This document shows positions 49,167 through 56,962 of a stretch of 64,000 nucleotides of DNA, piece after piece. Under the pieces are notes generated by a model. That model saw only the letters and a program-made list of their open reading frames with translations. It was not told the DNA's origin and did not search any database. The number at the start of each line of letters is the position of its first letter. Within the stretch, counting starts at the first letter, position 1. Source of the DNA: Rhodobacteraceae bacterium EhC02 (lineage in GTDB: Bacteria; Pseudomonadota; Alphaproteobacteria; Rhodobacterales; Rhodobacteraceae); the NCBI GenBank assembly GCA_001650895.1, contig LXYH01000004.1:96819-160818 (forward strand). Reading direction: 5' to 3'. Made by a program: the position numbers and the translations under genes.

Positions 49167-50516
49167 ATGTCCCAGCACGATCAGGATCGCGACGCTGTCG
49201 CCCTGCCCGGCGGCCGCATCGGGCGATTGCTGCGCATGGGCGGGATGACCACGGGGCTGGTCGGCGACATGGCGGCGGCGGGCCTGCGCCAGCTGGCGCA
49301 GGGTCAGCGCCCACGCATGCAGCAGATGATCCTGACACCGCAAACCGCCACCCGCGTGACGCGCGATCTGCGGGTGATGCGGGGCGCTGCCATGAAACTG
49401 GGCCAGATGCTGTCGATGGACCCCGGCCTTGTGCTGCCGCCCGAGATGACGACGATCCTGGCCGCCCTGCGCGACGAGGCGCATCACATGCCACCCGCGC
49501 AGCTGCGCGATGTGCTGGATGCGCAATGGGGCCGCGACTGGCGCCGCCGCTTCAGCCGGTTCGACGTGCGCCCCTTCGCCGCCGCCTCGATCGGGCAGGT
49601 GCATCGCGCCCGCACGCATGACGGGCAGGAGCTGGCGATCAAGGTGCAATACCCCAGCGTTGCGGACAGTATCGACAGCGACATCGCCAACCTTGGCACC
49701 CTGCTGCGCCTGCCCGGTCTGCTGCCGCGCGGGCTGGATATCGCACCCATGCTGGAAGAGTTGCGCAGCCAGCTGCATGCCGAGGTCGATTACACCGCCG
49801 AGGCGCGCAACCTGACGGATTTCAATCGCTTGCTGGCCGGGTCACAGGTCTTTCGCCTGCCGGAACTGCACCCCGATCTGAGCACGCCGCATGTGCTGGC
49901 GATGACATGGCTGGACAGTCAACCGCTTGAGGCGCTGCTGTCCGAACCCCAAGCGCTGCGCGACAGGGTCGCCGCGCATCTGATCGGCCTGCTGCTGCAG
50001 GAACTGTTTGACTTCAAGACCATGCAGACCGATCCGAACCTTGCGAACTTCCGCTACGACCCGGGCACGGGGCGGATCGTCCTGCTGGATTTCGGCGCGG
50101 TCACCCGCTTTGCCCCGCAACAGGTCGAAGGGTTCCGCACCCTGCTGCGGGCGGGTCTGGCGCAGGATCGCGCCGCGGCGGACACGGCGCTGACCGCACT
50201 GGGCTATATCGACAGGGCCACGCCTGCATCCCTGCGGGCGCGCATCCTCGACATGTTCGACACGGCGATGACACCGCTGCGCGACAACGCGCCTTTCGAC
50301 TTTGCCGGATCTGACCTCGCCCTGCGGTTGAACGCCATGGGCCTTGCGCTGGGACAAGACCCCGACATGGCGCAGACCCCGCCCGAGGGCACCTTGTTCC
50401 TGCATCGCAAGATCGCGGGCATCTATCTGCTGGCCGCAAGGCTGCAAGCCCGGGTCGCGATCCGGCCGCTTGTCGCCGCGCATGACGACACCATGGCCAA
50501 CCGCGCCACTGCCTGA
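49167..50516 (+). CDS. ABC1/AarF/UbiB-family atypical kinase
   Basis: The 449-residue protein has the family hallmarks: the KxGQ motif in GAAMKLGQMLSMD (about residues 74-86), the alanine-rich loop AAASIGQVHRA in place of a P-loop, and the metal-binding QTDPNLANFRYD and VLLDFGAV. Family members (UbiB, COQ8) support ubiquinone synthesis and bind ATP. No second ubi gene is near, so whether this is the main UbiB or a paralogue is unclear. GGAGC precedes the ATG. Confidence 0.9.
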   Translation: MSQHDQDRDAVALPGGRIGRLLRMGGMTTGLVGDMAAAGLRQLAQGQRPRMQQMILTPQTATRVTRDLRVMRGAAMKLGQMLSMDPGLVLPPEMTTILAALRDEAHHMPPAQLRDVLDAQWGRDWRRRFSRFDVRPFAAASIGQVHRARTHDGQELAIKVQYPSVADSIDSDIANLGTLLRLPGLLPRGLDIAPMLEELRSQLHAEVDYTAEARNLTDFNRLLAGSQVFRLPELHPDLSTPHVLAMTWLDSQPLEALLSEPQALRDRVAAHLIGLLLQELFDFKTMQTDPNLANFRYDPGTGRIVLLDFGAVTRFAPQQVEGFRTLLRAGLAQDRAAADTALTALGYIDRATPASLRARILDMFDTAMTPLRDNAPFDFAGSDLALRLNAMGLALGQDPDMAQTPPEGTLFLHRKIAGIYLLAARLQARVAIRPLVAAHDDTMANRATA

Positions 50517-50530
50517 ACGGTCAGGCCGTT

Positions 50531-51049
50531 TCAGGCAGGGTAGCCATAGCGCGAGATATGCGCCCAGATATCGCGGTTCACCAGCGTGAGATCGGCAATG
50601 GACCTGGCGATACTGTCCACGGCGGCCGCATCCAGATCCAGCGCCTGCCCCATGCGGATACCGTCCTTGCGATCGGCGATCCGCATGAGGATGGAACGGG
50701 GTGGCCCGCCTTCAGGGTCAAAGGCATAGATGCAATGGTTGAAGCGGTTTCGGGCACCTGACAGTTTCATCAGGCCACGGGTCAGCCGCAGCACCGCATC
50801 GCGTTCCTCGGGCTTCTGGTGATCCATCTTGGCCAGTCTTTCGACCAGATCCACCCTGGCGCGGGTCGTGTTCAGCGTCAGGAAGATCACGACCGCCACA
50901 TCCTTGGTGGTACCGGACAGCCCGGCAATCAGGTGCAAAAGCAGGCTTTCGGTGTTGGTCCAGGTATAGTTCAACCGCCCGATCAGCAGCAGGAATTCAT
51001 CAAAATCAGCGCGTTGTGCATCTGAGCTTATCGGCTTTTGCGCGCTCAT
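50531..51049 (-). CDS. Helical protein with HEPN-like Rx4H motif
   Basis: The 172-residue product is almost fully helical. It contains an acidic-hydrophobic helix (TNTESLLLHLIAGLSG), a middle helix and the segment GARNRFNHCIYAFDP, where R100 and H105 form the Rx4H arrangement of HEPN-type RNase domains. Its start overlaps the stop of the LuxR gene (ATGA), so the two are translationally coupled. GGAGAGGGG precedes the ATG. HEPN assignment is by motif only. The gene could equally encode a binding partner of the regulator. Confidence 0.7.
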   Translation of the reverse strand: MSAQKPISSDAQRADFDEFLLLIGRLNYTWTNTESLLLHLIAGLSGTTKDVAVVIFLTLNTTRARVDLVERLAKMDHQKPEERDAVLRLTRGLMKLSGARNRFNHCIYAFDPEGGPPRSILMRIADRKDGIRMGQALDLDAAAVDSIARSIADLTLVNRDIWAHISRYGYPA

Positions 51050-51861
51050 CGCCCCTCTCCCCGCCCCTCTCCCCAATGGCGCGAGAGGTACCAGTTGGCG
51101 GCCTCCGTGCGGTTGCGCGCGCCGATCTTGGTGATCGCATTGTGCAGATGCAGCTTCACGGTATGTTCCGACAGGGACATCTTGTGCGCGATGGTCTTGT
51201 TGCGCCCCCCCTGCGAGACAAGGGCAAGCACCTCCTCCTCGCGCGGTGTCAGGCGCGGATCAGAGGCATCGTCGGCGCCTTCAGCTTGGGAAGGGACCTT
51301 TGCGGACATGGGCGACGCATCCATCGCGCCATCCTGTGCTGCCTCTGCGGTGTCTGCCGCATCGGTCATGAACGGCATGTCACCGGCGGGTGCCGGTGAA
51401 ATCAGGTCGCCCGCGGCAAGAAGCTGCCCCGCCAGCACCAGCCGCAGCATCGCGGACCAGGGACAGATCGGCAGCGTCATCGGCAAGAGCAGCACATCGG
51501 CCAATGCCGGTTTCTGCCCGCGCTGGCCCAGAAGATGCCGCGCCACAGCCGGATCCCGATAGGCCAGGATCCAGCCCGCATCCGGCAGATCGGCCTTGAA
51601 GGACGTGATCTTGCGAAAGACCTCCGGTGCCAGACGGTCATCGAAAAACACCTTCTTCACCGGCAGCGCCGATGTCCGGCTGAACGACAGAAGATCGCGC
51701 AGCGTTTCGACCCGCAGAGCATGTGCTCCGCCCGCCTCCTGCTCGGTCATGCGCAGGATCGAGTTTGGAAACGCCAGCGCACTACCGACAAATACGAAGA
51801 TATCGGTAGAACCGCTCAGGTTGTTCTTGGGCCTCGCGTAAATGGCATCGCGTTCAAACAT
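51046..51861 (-). CDS. LuxR-family regulator with atypical N-terminal domain (CsgD-like layout)
   Basis: The C-terminal LuxR helix-turn-helix is complete at residues 204-262 (LTPREEEVLALVSQGG, KTIAHKMSLSEHTVKLHLH). The N-terminal 155 residues (IFVFVGSALAFPNSIL, PVKKVFFDDRLAPEVF) resemble a degenerate receiver domain as in CsgD-type biofilm regulators. A disordered linker with Ala/Asp runs joins the two. It is divergent from the type I secretion locus across about 770 bp. I chose the ATG at 51861; an ATG at 51951 would add 30 residues. Control of the secretion locus is inferred from position. Confidence 0.85.
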   Translation of the reverse strand: MFERDAIYARPKNNLSGSTDIFVFVGSALAFPNSILRMTEQEAGGAHALRVETLRDLLSFSRTSALPVKKVFFDDRLAPEVFRKITSFKADLPDAGWILAYRDPAVARHLLGQRGQKPALADVLLLPMTLPICPWSAMLRLVLAGQLLAAGDLISPAPAGDMPFMTDAADTAEAAQDGAMDASPMSAKVPSQAEGADDASDPRLTPREEEVLALVSQGGRNKTIAHKMSLSEHTVKLHLHNAITKIGARNRTEAANWYLSRHWGEGRGEGR

Positions 51862-52101
51862 ATCACCCCCCCAGGCTGTCAAACGCTGAAATATGTCAGA
51901 AAAAAGGTCTGCTATTGGTACTCCGCATCGGAAATATGCCTTAGGACTCATACGACATTTTTCTAGCTATCGAAACTAGCCGAATGATTAAGGAAAAATT
52001 GTGGCAACCCTAACCTGGTCTTGCGCGGGGTATCCTGATCGGGTGGCTTTGCGAATTGGATGGGTCAAAACGGTGGGTGCCGATCCTATCCCTTGGAATA
52101 G

Positions 52102-52133
52102 TCACTAAAGAACATGCCGTTAGTCTTAAGTGA
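52102..52133. promoter_or_regulatory. Interrupted dyad upstream of the matrix-protein gene
   Basis: TCACTAAAGA (52102-52111) and TCTTAAGTGA (52124-52133) are inverted repeats with nine of ten matches and a 12-bp spacer. The size suits a dimeric regulator such as the neighbouring LuxR protein. Confidence 0.4.
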
Positions 52134-52180
52134 TTTCAGCCCCCTGGTCGATTTCCGCCTCAACCGGGGCGACCGTTATG

Positions 52181-52198
52181 GATGAACAGCCATTCATC
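52181..52198. promoter_or_regulatory. Perfect 6-6-6 dyad upstream of the matrix-protein gene
   Basis: GATGAA-CAGCCA-TTCATC is a perfect inverted repeat of 6-bp arms with a 6-bp spacer, about 50 bp to the right of the first dyad. Confidence 0.4.
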
Positions 52199-52628
52199 TA
52201 AAAGTAGAATACTATCTTTTCCCAAATCGTGAACAATCCAATAAAACGAATAAAATCAAGGCACTGACCATGCCTTAACCCTTTGTCCAACTTACGAATC
52301 CGGGGTTGCAGTGAAAATCTGTCAGCGTCGGCCCGGAATCGGGCGGACATTTGACAAAGCCTATTTTCAACGGCCGGACCGGCCCGCTCATCACATGCGA
52401 CCACCGGCCCGCAGCGGCCAGCGCCCGGATCAACCGATTCGGACGACGGGTTCCTGCACCCGGACGAAGGAGGAGCACCGACACGATTTCACAGGACGGG
52501 CCGATCCGCAGGTGTGGCAGCACCTCTCTGACGCCCGGCTGACTTGAGACGACAAACCCAACCATGCCCGGCAGTTGTCACTTTTTAGATGATTGGTGGC
52601 CAGACGGGCAAACCGGAGGACCAATACC

Positions 52629-54809
52629 ATGGTCAAGAGAAACTCAGCCACGAACAACAACTTCATGATCGACGACATCGAAGTCGATACGATCGACGCG
52701 GATTTCGACACCGATATCACCGTCGAAAGCGCCGACGTGGAACTTGACGCGCAAGCGCAGGATCAGGAGCAGACCACGACGACCGATGTCGATCAGGGTC
52801 AGGGACAGGACCAGGATCAAGGCCAGGGCCAGGATCAGGGACAAGGCCAGGATCAAGGCCAGGGTCAGGATCAGGGCCAGAGCGCCGAACAGGACCAGGG
52901 CCAGATCCAGGGCCAGAGCGTGGACAACACCAACGGCAATAACGACAATTCCAACGCCAACGAGGTGAATATCGACTTCGGCGGTGGCGAGTGGATCCCG
53001 CGGGACGATGATTTCATCGATCTCGACCTGTCGGGCAATTCGTCCGTGGATGATGTCTTCGGCGTCAAGGGCGATCTGGAATACGACCCCGGCAACGATC
53101 TGGACATGACCGATGTCCTGAACGACGTGTCCTTCGGCGCGGGCAATTCCAATGCCTTCGCCATCGGCCAGACCAACAACCTGACCGACAATGACACGCT
53201 GAACAACCCGACCGTCGCCAACAACGCCGACTTCAATCAGAATGGCGACGCAACCGGCGGCACCGCCTCGGCCGAGGAAGGGATCAAGGTCTCGTCCGAT
53301 GGGGCGGAAGGCGGCGGCGACGCCGATGCCGATGGCGGTGACGCCAGCGGAGGCACCGCACTTGGCGGTTTTGCCGCAACCGGAACCGACGGTGACAGCG
53401 ACGGCGGCGATGCCGATGCCGACAGCGGCGATGGCGGCGATGCCGGTGCGCTTGGCGGTTCGGTTCTGGGCATGGCCTCGGGCATGGCCGGCACCAACAG
53501 CGACAGCAGCGGTGGCGCTGGTGGCAGTTCCATCGCGGCCTCGGGTGCCGACAATGATGGCGACAGCGATCAGGACGGGGATGCCGATGGTGGCGACAGC
53601 GGCGATGCCGGTGCGCTTGGTCTGGGGCTGGGCGTGGCCTTGTCCGGGGCCGAGTCGGATGCATCCGATGCAGATGCCGGTGACGCCGGCGCCGATGGCG
53701 GCGGTCTTGGCCTTGGCCTGTCCGGTGCAGGCGCCATGGCAGGCGGCGGCACGGGCGGTGGTTCGGGCGCGGATGCCGATGCCGATGCTGACGCCGATGC
53801 CGACACGGACGCGGATGCCGATGGCGGCAGCGGCGGCGGGTCCGGTGCATTGGGCCTGGGCGCGGGCCTCGGTGCGGCGGAATCCGACGCGGACAGCCAG
53901 GCGGCTGGAGGCCCGGCCGGTGCGCTGGCCGGAACGCTGGGCGGCGGCCTTCTGTCTGCGGCACTGGCGAATGCCGAAGGCGGTGACGCCGGCAGCGGTG
54001 CCACCGCAGGCGATGCGGGCGGAACCGGGACCGGCACCGGCAGCGGCGCCTCGAACGGCGGCGACGTCGGTGCAACCGATGCCGCGGCGGGCGATGCAAC
54101 CGGCACGGCCGATGGCATGGCCGATGCGGCCAGCACCGGTGGTGCGGGCGGCGGCGGAGCATCCGACGCGGCCTCGAACGGGACCGGCACCGGGACCGGC
54201 ACGGGCGGCGATGCGGCAGGCGGGGCAGCGGCAAACGCATCCGATGCGGCATCGGATGCAGGCGCAGGCGGAACCGCGGACGCGGCGGCCGACAGCGGCA
54301 ATGGCGGCCTTGCGCAGGTCTTCGCGACCAGCGACATCGACGGCAGCGCCGACAGCATGGCCGAGGCGATCGCCGGCTATGGCGGCGCAGGCTGGTCCGA
54401 TGACGATGCCGCCAATACCACCGGCGTGACCGGATCCGCCAGCACCAATGGCGGCTATGGCGGCGGCTCGGGCATGGCCGAAGGCGTCGGCGGCGCGGGC
54501 GGCACCATCATGGGCGGCGACGCCACGGGTGGGGCCGGAACGGTCGGCGATGCGCTTGGCGGCTGGGGCGGCGACGCCTCCACCGGTGCAGGCGGCGCAG
54601 GCGGCAGCGGCGGTGCATGGGGCTCCAACAATGGCGATGATGGCTTCGTGACCGGGGAATCCTATGCCTCGGCGGCGGCGGCCGTGAACGTGACGGCGTT
54701 CAACCAGAGCATCGTCATGGGCGCCAACGTGCTGGGCAACTCGGTCGACATGACCGTGGTGGGCGGCGGCCTGACATCCACGGCCATCGGCGACGACGAC
54801 CTCGGCTGA
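52629..54809 (+). CDS. Very acidic Gly/Asp/Ala repeat protein, predicted type I secretion substrate
   Basis: The 726-residue protein has four parts: an acidic start (1-55), a Gln/Gly/Asp repeat (56-97, units of GQDQGQ), a folded-looking part (115-215) containing AIGQTNNLTDNDTL, and a low-complexity region to the end made of Gly, Asp, Ala, Ser and Thr. Residues 221-726 contain no Lys, Arg, His or Cys. DxDxDG-like runs, including an almost pure Asp-Ala stretch at 381-398, could bind calcium. There is no Sec signal and no RTX nonapeptide series. GGAGGA lies upstream. It is the first gene of a locus with ABC exporter, adaptor and outer-membrane genes. Confidence 0.85.
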   Translation: MVKRNSATNNNFMIDDIEVDTIDADFDTDITVESADVELDAQAQDQEQTTTTDVDQGQGQDQDQGQGQDQGQGQDQGQGQDQGQSAEQDQGQIQGQSVDNTNGNNDNSNANEVNIDFGGGEWIPRDDDFIDLDLSGNSSVDDVFGVKGDLEYDPGNDLDMTDVLNDVSFGAGNSNAFAIGQTNNLTDNDTLNNPTVANNADFNQNGDATGGTASAEEGIKVSSDGAEGGGDADADGGDASGGTALGGFAATGTDGDSDGGDADADSGDGGDAGALGGSVLGMASGMAGTNSDSSGGAGGSSIAASGADNDGDSDQDGDADGGDSGDAGALGLGLGVALSGAESDASDADAGDAGADGGGLGLGLSGAGAMAGGGTGGGSGADADADADADADTDADADGGSGGGSGALGLGAGLGAAESDADSQAAGGPAGALAGTLGGGLLSAALANAEGGDAGSGATAGDAGGTGTGTGSGASNGGDVGATDAAAGDATGTADGMADAASTGGAGGGGASDAASNGTGTGTGTGGDAAGGAAANASDAASDAGAGGTADAAADSGNGGLAQVFATSDIDGSADSMAEAIAGYGGAGWSDDDAANTTGVTGSASTNGGYGGGSGMAEGVGGAGGTIMGGDATGGAGTVGDALGGWGGDASTGAGGAGGSGGAWGSNNGDDGFVTGESYASAAAAVNVTAFNQSIVMGANVLGNSVDMTVVGGGLTSTAIGDDDLG
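52794..52919 (+). repeat. In-frame Gln/Gly/Asp tandem repeat
   Basis: About 42 codons alternate CAG/CAA, GGC/GGT and GAT/GAC, encoding repeated GQDQGQ units. Synonymous third-position changes show that the protein repeat, not the DNA repeat, is being kept. Confidence 0.8.
53769..53822 (+). repeat. In-frame Asp-Ala run
   Basis: Eighteen codons encode alternating Asp and Ala with one Thr (residues 381-398). It is the purest part of the Asp-rich, putatively calcium-binding region. Confidence 0.7.
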
Positions 54810-54823
54810 GGCCAGGACACCAG

Positions 54824-54854
54824 GGATCGGGGCCGGTTTGACCGGCCCCGATCC
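54824..54854 (+). terminator. 14-bp perfect hairpin between the matrix gene and the next gene
   Basis: GGATCGGGGCCGGT and ACCGGCCCCGATCC pair perfectly around a TTG loop, 15 bases after the stop codon. There is no T-run. It probably reduces read-through or protects the first transcript, giving more substrate than exporter. Confidence 0.65.
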
Positions 54855-54906
54855 AACCGCTGCACCGCAGGACCGGTAAGGCGTTGAAAAAAAAGGGGAT
54901 CAGAGC

Positions 54907-56904
54907 ATGGCACTTGACCAGATCAGCGAGGAAATCGCCCATTTCGTCGGCATGTTTCATCTTGAAATCGAAGCAGCCAAGATGCGGCTGGATTACCTGG
55001 CCTTTCGCACCGAAATGGATGGGCCGGAGCTGGACCCGCTGAAGGAAGACAGGTTTGCCACCCGCGACGAGATGGCGTTGCGCGACCTCAGGACCAAGAC
55101 AGACAATCCCGACAGCACCCCGCCCAGCGCGACACCTGCCGCGCCCAAGATGGCCTTTGTGCCATGGCAGGGCGCCGAAAGCGCGGCCGCCCCGGCGCAA
55201 CAACCCGACCTCGCGACTGACAGCCCTGCCCCCATGGCGGCGGGCAGCCTGTCGCTGGGCGGCCAGATGGTCGAGATCCTGCCGAATTCCATCGTGCTGG
55301 CAATCGCACAGACCGCCTTTCTGACCGACGACGACCTTCTGATCTTCGACGGCAGCGCCGGTTTCACCGATCCGGCGCTTTACCTGACCCTACTGCAGGA
55401 CCTGGCCGAACTGGCCCAGTCCCTCAGCCTGATCGCCCCCTGGGCCTGGAGCCCGGCAAATGGTGCGCTCATGGACGCGGCCCAGCAGATGGCCGAGGCG
55501 ATGACCGCAGCCGAAACCCCCGAGGCCGAGGGCCTGTCAGCCGTGATCCTGCGCGGCGACGACGCCGAAGGAAGCTTTGTCAACGGTGTGCGCGTGGACG
55601 ACGTGCCCGCAATCAAGGACCTGCTGCCCGCCTTTCTGAAACTCAAGTCCGAAGAGGCAGAGGCAGAGGCAGAGGCGACACTGGTGAAATCGGATGGCGT
55701 GACGGATCATGATCCCGGCCCCTTCGCGGTTGATCCCGGCCATCATGTCGTCACCGGCGGCAACCGGGTCATCAATGAAACCGTGCTGAAATCCGTATGG
55801 GTCGATGCCCCCGTCATCGCCGTGGCGCAGGATGTGCTGCGGCTTGATGTGATCTCGCAGGTGAACATGCGCATCGCGTCGTCGGACCTGCCCGGCCCCG
55901 CGCAGGCGGCCCCCTCACATGCGCTCAATATCGCGCAACTTGAACAGACCTCGGCCCTGGTGGCGCAATCCGATGCAGGCAAATCCGGCGACGGATCGGC
56001 AGAGGGCCTGCCCTCGATCTGGAACGTGACCCGTCTGGACGGCGATCTGATGCTGATGAACTGGGTCCAGCAGCATATCTTCGCCACCGACTATGACCGG
56101 GTCGAGGTGCAGTTCACCGGCGCCGCCACCTATATCGGCACGGGCGAAAACCTTGTCTTCAACGAAACGCTGATCCTGAACCTCGGCTTTCACTATGACC
56201 TGATCCTGATCGGCGGCAACATGCTGACGCTGAACCAGATCACGCAGGTCAATGTGCTGCTGGATCAGGACAGGATCACCGGCGATGTCCCCGACGGCGC
56301 AACCCTGCACGCGGGCGACAACCTGCAGGTCAACACCGCCGCCATCATGACGACCGGCACGGACAGCATGGCCGAAAAGACCGACGCTTTCACGCAGGCC
56401 CTGTCCGAACTGGCGGGCGGTGCCAAGACCATCCCCGCCGCGCTGGCGCAGGACGCGCTTTTCGCCGGGAACGATGCGCTGAATGTGCTCTACATCAGTG
56501 GTGATCTGATCCAGACCAATGTGATCGAACAGACGAACTACCTTGGCGATTCCGATCAGATCCACTTTATCAAGGACATGTTCGCCACCGCCGAAGGGGC
56601 CGATGTCACCGTAACCAGCGGATCGAACGCCCAGATCAACGCGGCCAGCATCGTGGCGCAGGGGCTGGATTCCACCGTGATGGCGGGCGGCGAGGCCTAT
56701 AGCGACGCGCTGATCTACCAGGCCGAACTGATCGACGACTGCGCCCCCCCGGCGGGTGTGCAGATGGACAAGCTGGCACCCGAGGCCGTGGCCTTCCTGG
56801 CCGATGACATGATCGGCCCTGCCCCCGCCGATCACTGCGGACCGGCGGTGCAGGTCGATGACTGCCCGGGCACGGTGGACGTGATGCAGACCATGCTGGC
56901 ATGA
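54907..56904 (+). CDS. Repeat-module protein of the type I secretion locus
   Basis: The 665-residue protein has no signal peptide. Residues 1-65 are helical; 66-115 are Pro/Ala-rich; 116-250 form a compact-looking domain. From about 283 two short modules alternate. Module A has the form GxNxxxN (GGNRVIN 284-290, GENLVFN 413-419, GDNLQVN 470-476, GSNAQIN 572-578). Module B ends in QxNxLxDxDxI (SQVNMRI, TQVNVLLDQDRI, EQTNYLGDSDQI). The motif GQTNNLTDND in the acidic protein upstream matches module B. Six or so cysteine-poor residues aside, the last 60 residues hold four cysteines. Family unknown; a second exported protein or surface anchor is likely. Confidence 0.82.
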   Translation: MALDQISEEIAHFVGMFHLEIEAAKMRLDYLAFRTEMDGPELDPLKEDRFATRDEMALRDLRTKTDNPDSTPPSATPAAPKMAFVPWQGAESAAAPAQQPDLATDSPAPMAAGSLSLGGQMVEILPNSIVLAIAQTAFLTDDDLLIFDGSAGFTDPALYLTLLQDLAELAQSLSLIAPWAWSPANGALMDAAQQMAEAMTAAETPEAEGLSAVILRGDDAEGSFVNGVRVDDVPAIKDLLPAFLKLKSEEAEAEAEATLVKSDGVTDHDPGPFAVDPGHHVVTGGNRVINETVLKSVWVDAPVIAVAQDVLRLDVISQVNMRIASSDLPGPAQAAPSHALNIAQLEQTSALVAQSDAGKSGDGSAEGLPSIWNVTRLDGDLMLMNWVQQHIFATDYDRVEVQFTGAATYIGTGENLVFNETLILNLGFHYDLILIGGNMLTLNQITQVNVLLDQDRITGDVPDGATLHAGDNLQVNTAAIMTTGTDSMAEKTDAFTQALSELAGGAKTIPAALAQDALFAGNDALNVLYISGDLIQTNVIEQTNYLGDSDQIHFIKDMFATAEGADVTVTSGSNAQINAASIVAQGLDSTVMAGGEAYSDALIYQAELIDDCAPPAGVQMDKLAPEAVAFLADDMIGPAPADHCGPAVQVDDCPGTVDVMQTMLA

Positions 56905-56962
56905 CCCCGGACCTGCAAGCGGACCCAGCCACAGCCGATCAGGACGCGACCGGAGACAAACC

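Larger units (their letters stand above)
51862..52628. other. Long intergenic region upstream of the secretion locus
   Basis: This region of about 770 bp has lower GC than its neighbours and no supported gene. It contains two inverted repeats (52102-52133 and 52181-52198) and a TTGACA at 52351 without a matching -10 element. It should hold the promoters of both divergent units. Its unusual length suggests several regulators bind here. Confidence 0.5.

Noticed and set aside
52351..52356. TTGACA as a -35 element upstream of the matrix-protein gene
   Set aside because: No -10-like hexamer lies at 16-18 bp; the sequence there is GC-rich.
52198..52404. Minus-strand open frame in the long regulatory region
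   Set aside because: It has no good ribosome binding site, no recognisable protein features, and lies across one of the dyads.
53240..54430. Long open frames on both strands across the acidic repeat gene
   Set aside because: They arise from the biased GC-rich repeat codons; their products are Arg/Pro/His- or Ala/Pro/Met-rich nonsense without start signals.
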